From: Alitta virens | Taxonomy: Eukaryota; Annelida; Polychaeta; Phyllodocida; Nereididae | Assembly: GCA_932294295.1 (NCBI GenBank) | Contig: OW028581.1 | Coordinates: 16,823,662 to 16,887,661, forward strand | Reading direction: 5' to 3' | DNA length: 64,000 nt | Shown here: positions 62,565 through 64,000 of the stretch, piece by piece | Layout of the letters: each line of letters begins with the position of its first letter | Numbering within the stretch: the stretch's first letter is position 1 | Position numbers and translations under genes: made by a program | The notes under the pieces: model-generated | Databases searched by the model: none | What the model saw: the letters and a program-made list of their open reading frames with translations, nothing else | What the model was told of the DNA's origin: nothing

Positions 62565-62590
62565 GGGAATTATGGGGTTAAATGGGGCCT
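62565..62590 (-). repeat. Right 26-bp TIR
   Basis: Exact inverse of 52245-52270, ending GGTTAAATGGGGCCT. Confidence 0.93.
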
Positions 62591-62596
62591 ATTAAG
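62591..62596. repeat. Right target-site duplication ATTAAG
   Basis: Second copy of the 6-bp duplication. Confidence 0.93.
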
Positions 62597-64000
62597 AAAG
62601 GAATCAAGTGAGGCTATCTTCTCGAGATGTATTGCCCTTGTAGTTAGACATGTGTAAATGCATCCATACCTATTGGCTTCACTCCGACCAAACTTCACCA
62701 TGAAAGGACTGAAGTAGTCCACTCCTACATATGTAAATGGTGGCTGATCAGGCTGTAGTCTCTCAGCTGGTAGACTGGCCATTTGCTGTACACAAGGGGA
62801 AGCATTCAACCTTTTGCACATGACACAATTATGGCGGATCTTCTTGGATGATTGACCTAGCATTTGTGACCTAGTACTTTGCTCTCAACAAGCTAAGTGT
62901 CCATTCAGTACCAGGGTGACCATCATCATGAATGTCACCGACAATCTTCAATGCTACAGAATGCTTGTGCGGAATGATGTAAGGATGTTTCCTAGAGCGA
63001 CACAAGTAAGCATGTTTTATCCAACCACTGACACAGAGCAAATTCTCATAAAATTGACCTTGAACGTGCTTCAAAATGACATTTTCCGCAGTTTTGAGAA
63101 CTCGCACGGACATCAGACCAACTTTTGCACTCTTCTTACTTCTCAGGACTTCCTTCAAACGAAGTAACCAAGCGACTGCTCTCTGTAGCCTTGTCCAACT
63201 GGAATAATGTTCCATCAGTGCATCTAATGGGTGAGTCATAATACCTGTCACACAAGCAATTGTGTCTTTACATCCACTCCCTGGAGAAGTGTGGCGTCGA
63301 TATCATCTTGCTGCCAACCAGACTTGAAAGTCCTGAGGAAATCTGGTCCCTCAGACCACTTGCGTTTGTCCATGTTGTCAAGAGCTTGTCCTCTGGAAAT
63401 AATATCTGCTGGGTTTTCCTTGCCAGTCACATGGTACCACTGATCTGGCTCAGTCAATCACATAGACATGAAACCTGCGAGTGTCATTTTTGATATACTT
63501 TAAAACAATTTCGCTGTCAATCCAGAAGTACGAATTTGCCAATTTAACTCATCTCATTATGCAACATGGAGTCAATACAAGCAACAAAGCTGCTTGGAGT
63601 TCGAGTCGAGGTATGGTCACAGGTTTGATGGGTGCTACTTTACTTTTGCTGAACAGTAAAGATGTGTGGATCTCACCTCTCTTGTTTATACACCTGAGGT
63701 AACTGCAACTCCCGTAGGTGCGCATGCCTGCATCGCTAAGTGGTGCAGTTTGAGAAAGGCATCATTGAAATTACCAGGCTTGATGCAACGTGGAACATGC
63801 AAACTCTGCAACCAACACATCCAGGATCTCTCAGCTCTGGAGGCACCTCCTCATCCCAACCAAGCTTCAGCCTTGTTGCGTCCTGGAATTGCACTTTTTC
63901 CAATATCAAAACAGGTGATACAAGACAGAGGGGATCATACATGGTTGAAAACAAACTTAGCATATTTCTCCTGGTAAATTTTTCTTTGCTTTTAATATGT
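62597..64000 (-). pseudogene. BEL/Pao retrotransposon pol (decayed, runs off right edge)
   Basis: Read from 64000 downward, the order is the end of reverse transcriptase (LSLFSTMYDPLCLVSP, LKLGWDEEVP), a stop-ridden RNase H region (63.46-63.74 kb), then WYHVTGKENPADIISRG. An integrase with HDDGHPG, CVMCKRL and the core Asp in PFTYVGVDYFSPF follows, then CLTTRAIHLE up to the 10.3-kb insertion. At least one stop (about 62871) and one frameshift lie in the integrase zinc region. The tie between connection domain and integrase is specific to BEL/Pao elements. It is too decayed to make protein. Confidence 0.88.

Larger units (their letters stand above)
52245..62590. mobile_element. 10,346-bp TIR element carrying a nested Ty3-like element and PIF/Harbinger
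   Basis: Both ends are the same 26-bp inverted repeat starting AGGCCCCATTTAACCCC (52245-52270 and, inverted, 62565-62590, no mismatch). They are flanked by ATTAAG on both sides. The flanks are two halves of one BEL/Pao integrase gene, so the insertion and its exact borders are directly demonstrated. Inside, from left to right, are a 29-bp minisatellite, about 750 bp of unrecognised DNA, a Ty3-like gag-pol, a PIF/Harbinger element, about 270 bp of unrecognised DNA and a second minisatellite. A 6-bp duplication with AG...CT termini is what Polinton/Maverick elements show; IS3EU and Dada transposons also make 6-bp duplications. None of their proteins is present, so this copy is non-autonomous and the superfamily is open. 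Confidence 0.88.

Noticed and set aside
52245..62590. Calling the 10.3-kb element a Polinton outright.
   Set aside because: The duplication length and AG...CT ends agree, but the TIRs are short and no polymerase, ATPase, protease or capsid gene is present.

Overview
This is eukaryotic nuclear DNA from an animal. It is AT-rich and has large spliceosomal introns with GT-AG borders. It also carries tRNA-derived SINEs, many short TIR elements, a CR1/jockey-type LINE, BEL/Pao and Ty3-like retroelements and a PIF/Harbinger transposon. The mixture fits an invertebrate bilaterian. A marine deuterostome (echinoderm or hemichordate) is my guess, but nothing here proves it.

The only host gene I can support is a MOB2-like kinase activator on the minus strand, spanning 47.35 kb down to 2.46 kb and running off the left edge. 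The shared exons lie at 7452-7615, 4899-4995 and 2458-2582. Their junctions preserve the MOB reading frame, including the CX4C half of the zinc site. The C-terminal half with the zinc-binding histidines is outside the window. A 26-bp first coding exon at 47327-47352 encodes MDWIIAMTG, matching the MDWLMGKS start of vertebrate MOB2, and leaves a first intron of about 39.7 kb. Inside that intron are two more good candidate first exons (20582-20835 and 25097-25158) and one weaker candidate (9190-9233). All end in the same splice phase as exon 1, so the locus looks like a multi-promoter gene with interchangeable N-termini.

Introns 1-4 otherwise hold dispersed repeats. These are four copies of a tRNA-Gly-like SINE with clean target duplications, a second SINE family, several MITEs, minisatellites, long poly-C tracts, and a cluster of CTCF-like motifs between 21.5 and 31 kb.

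The region from 47.6 to 64 kb, upstream of the MOB2 promoter, is a stack of nested mobile elements. It contains a TIR element with 8-9 bp target duplication (48152-48842), a 5'-truncated LINE (about 48.9-51.2 kb), and a decayed BEL/Pao element on the minus strand (52.1 kb to beyond 64 kb). The BEL integrase is split by a 10,346-bp element (52245-62590). That element has perfect 26-bp terminal inverted repeats, a 6-bp target duplication (ATTAAG) and subterminal 29-bp minisatellites. It in turn contains a Ty3-like gag-pol (53.9-57.3 kb) abutting a PIF/Harbinger transposon (about 57.3-61.7 kb). The 10.3-kb host element encodes no recognisable transposase of its own and is the strongest candidate for something undescribed.
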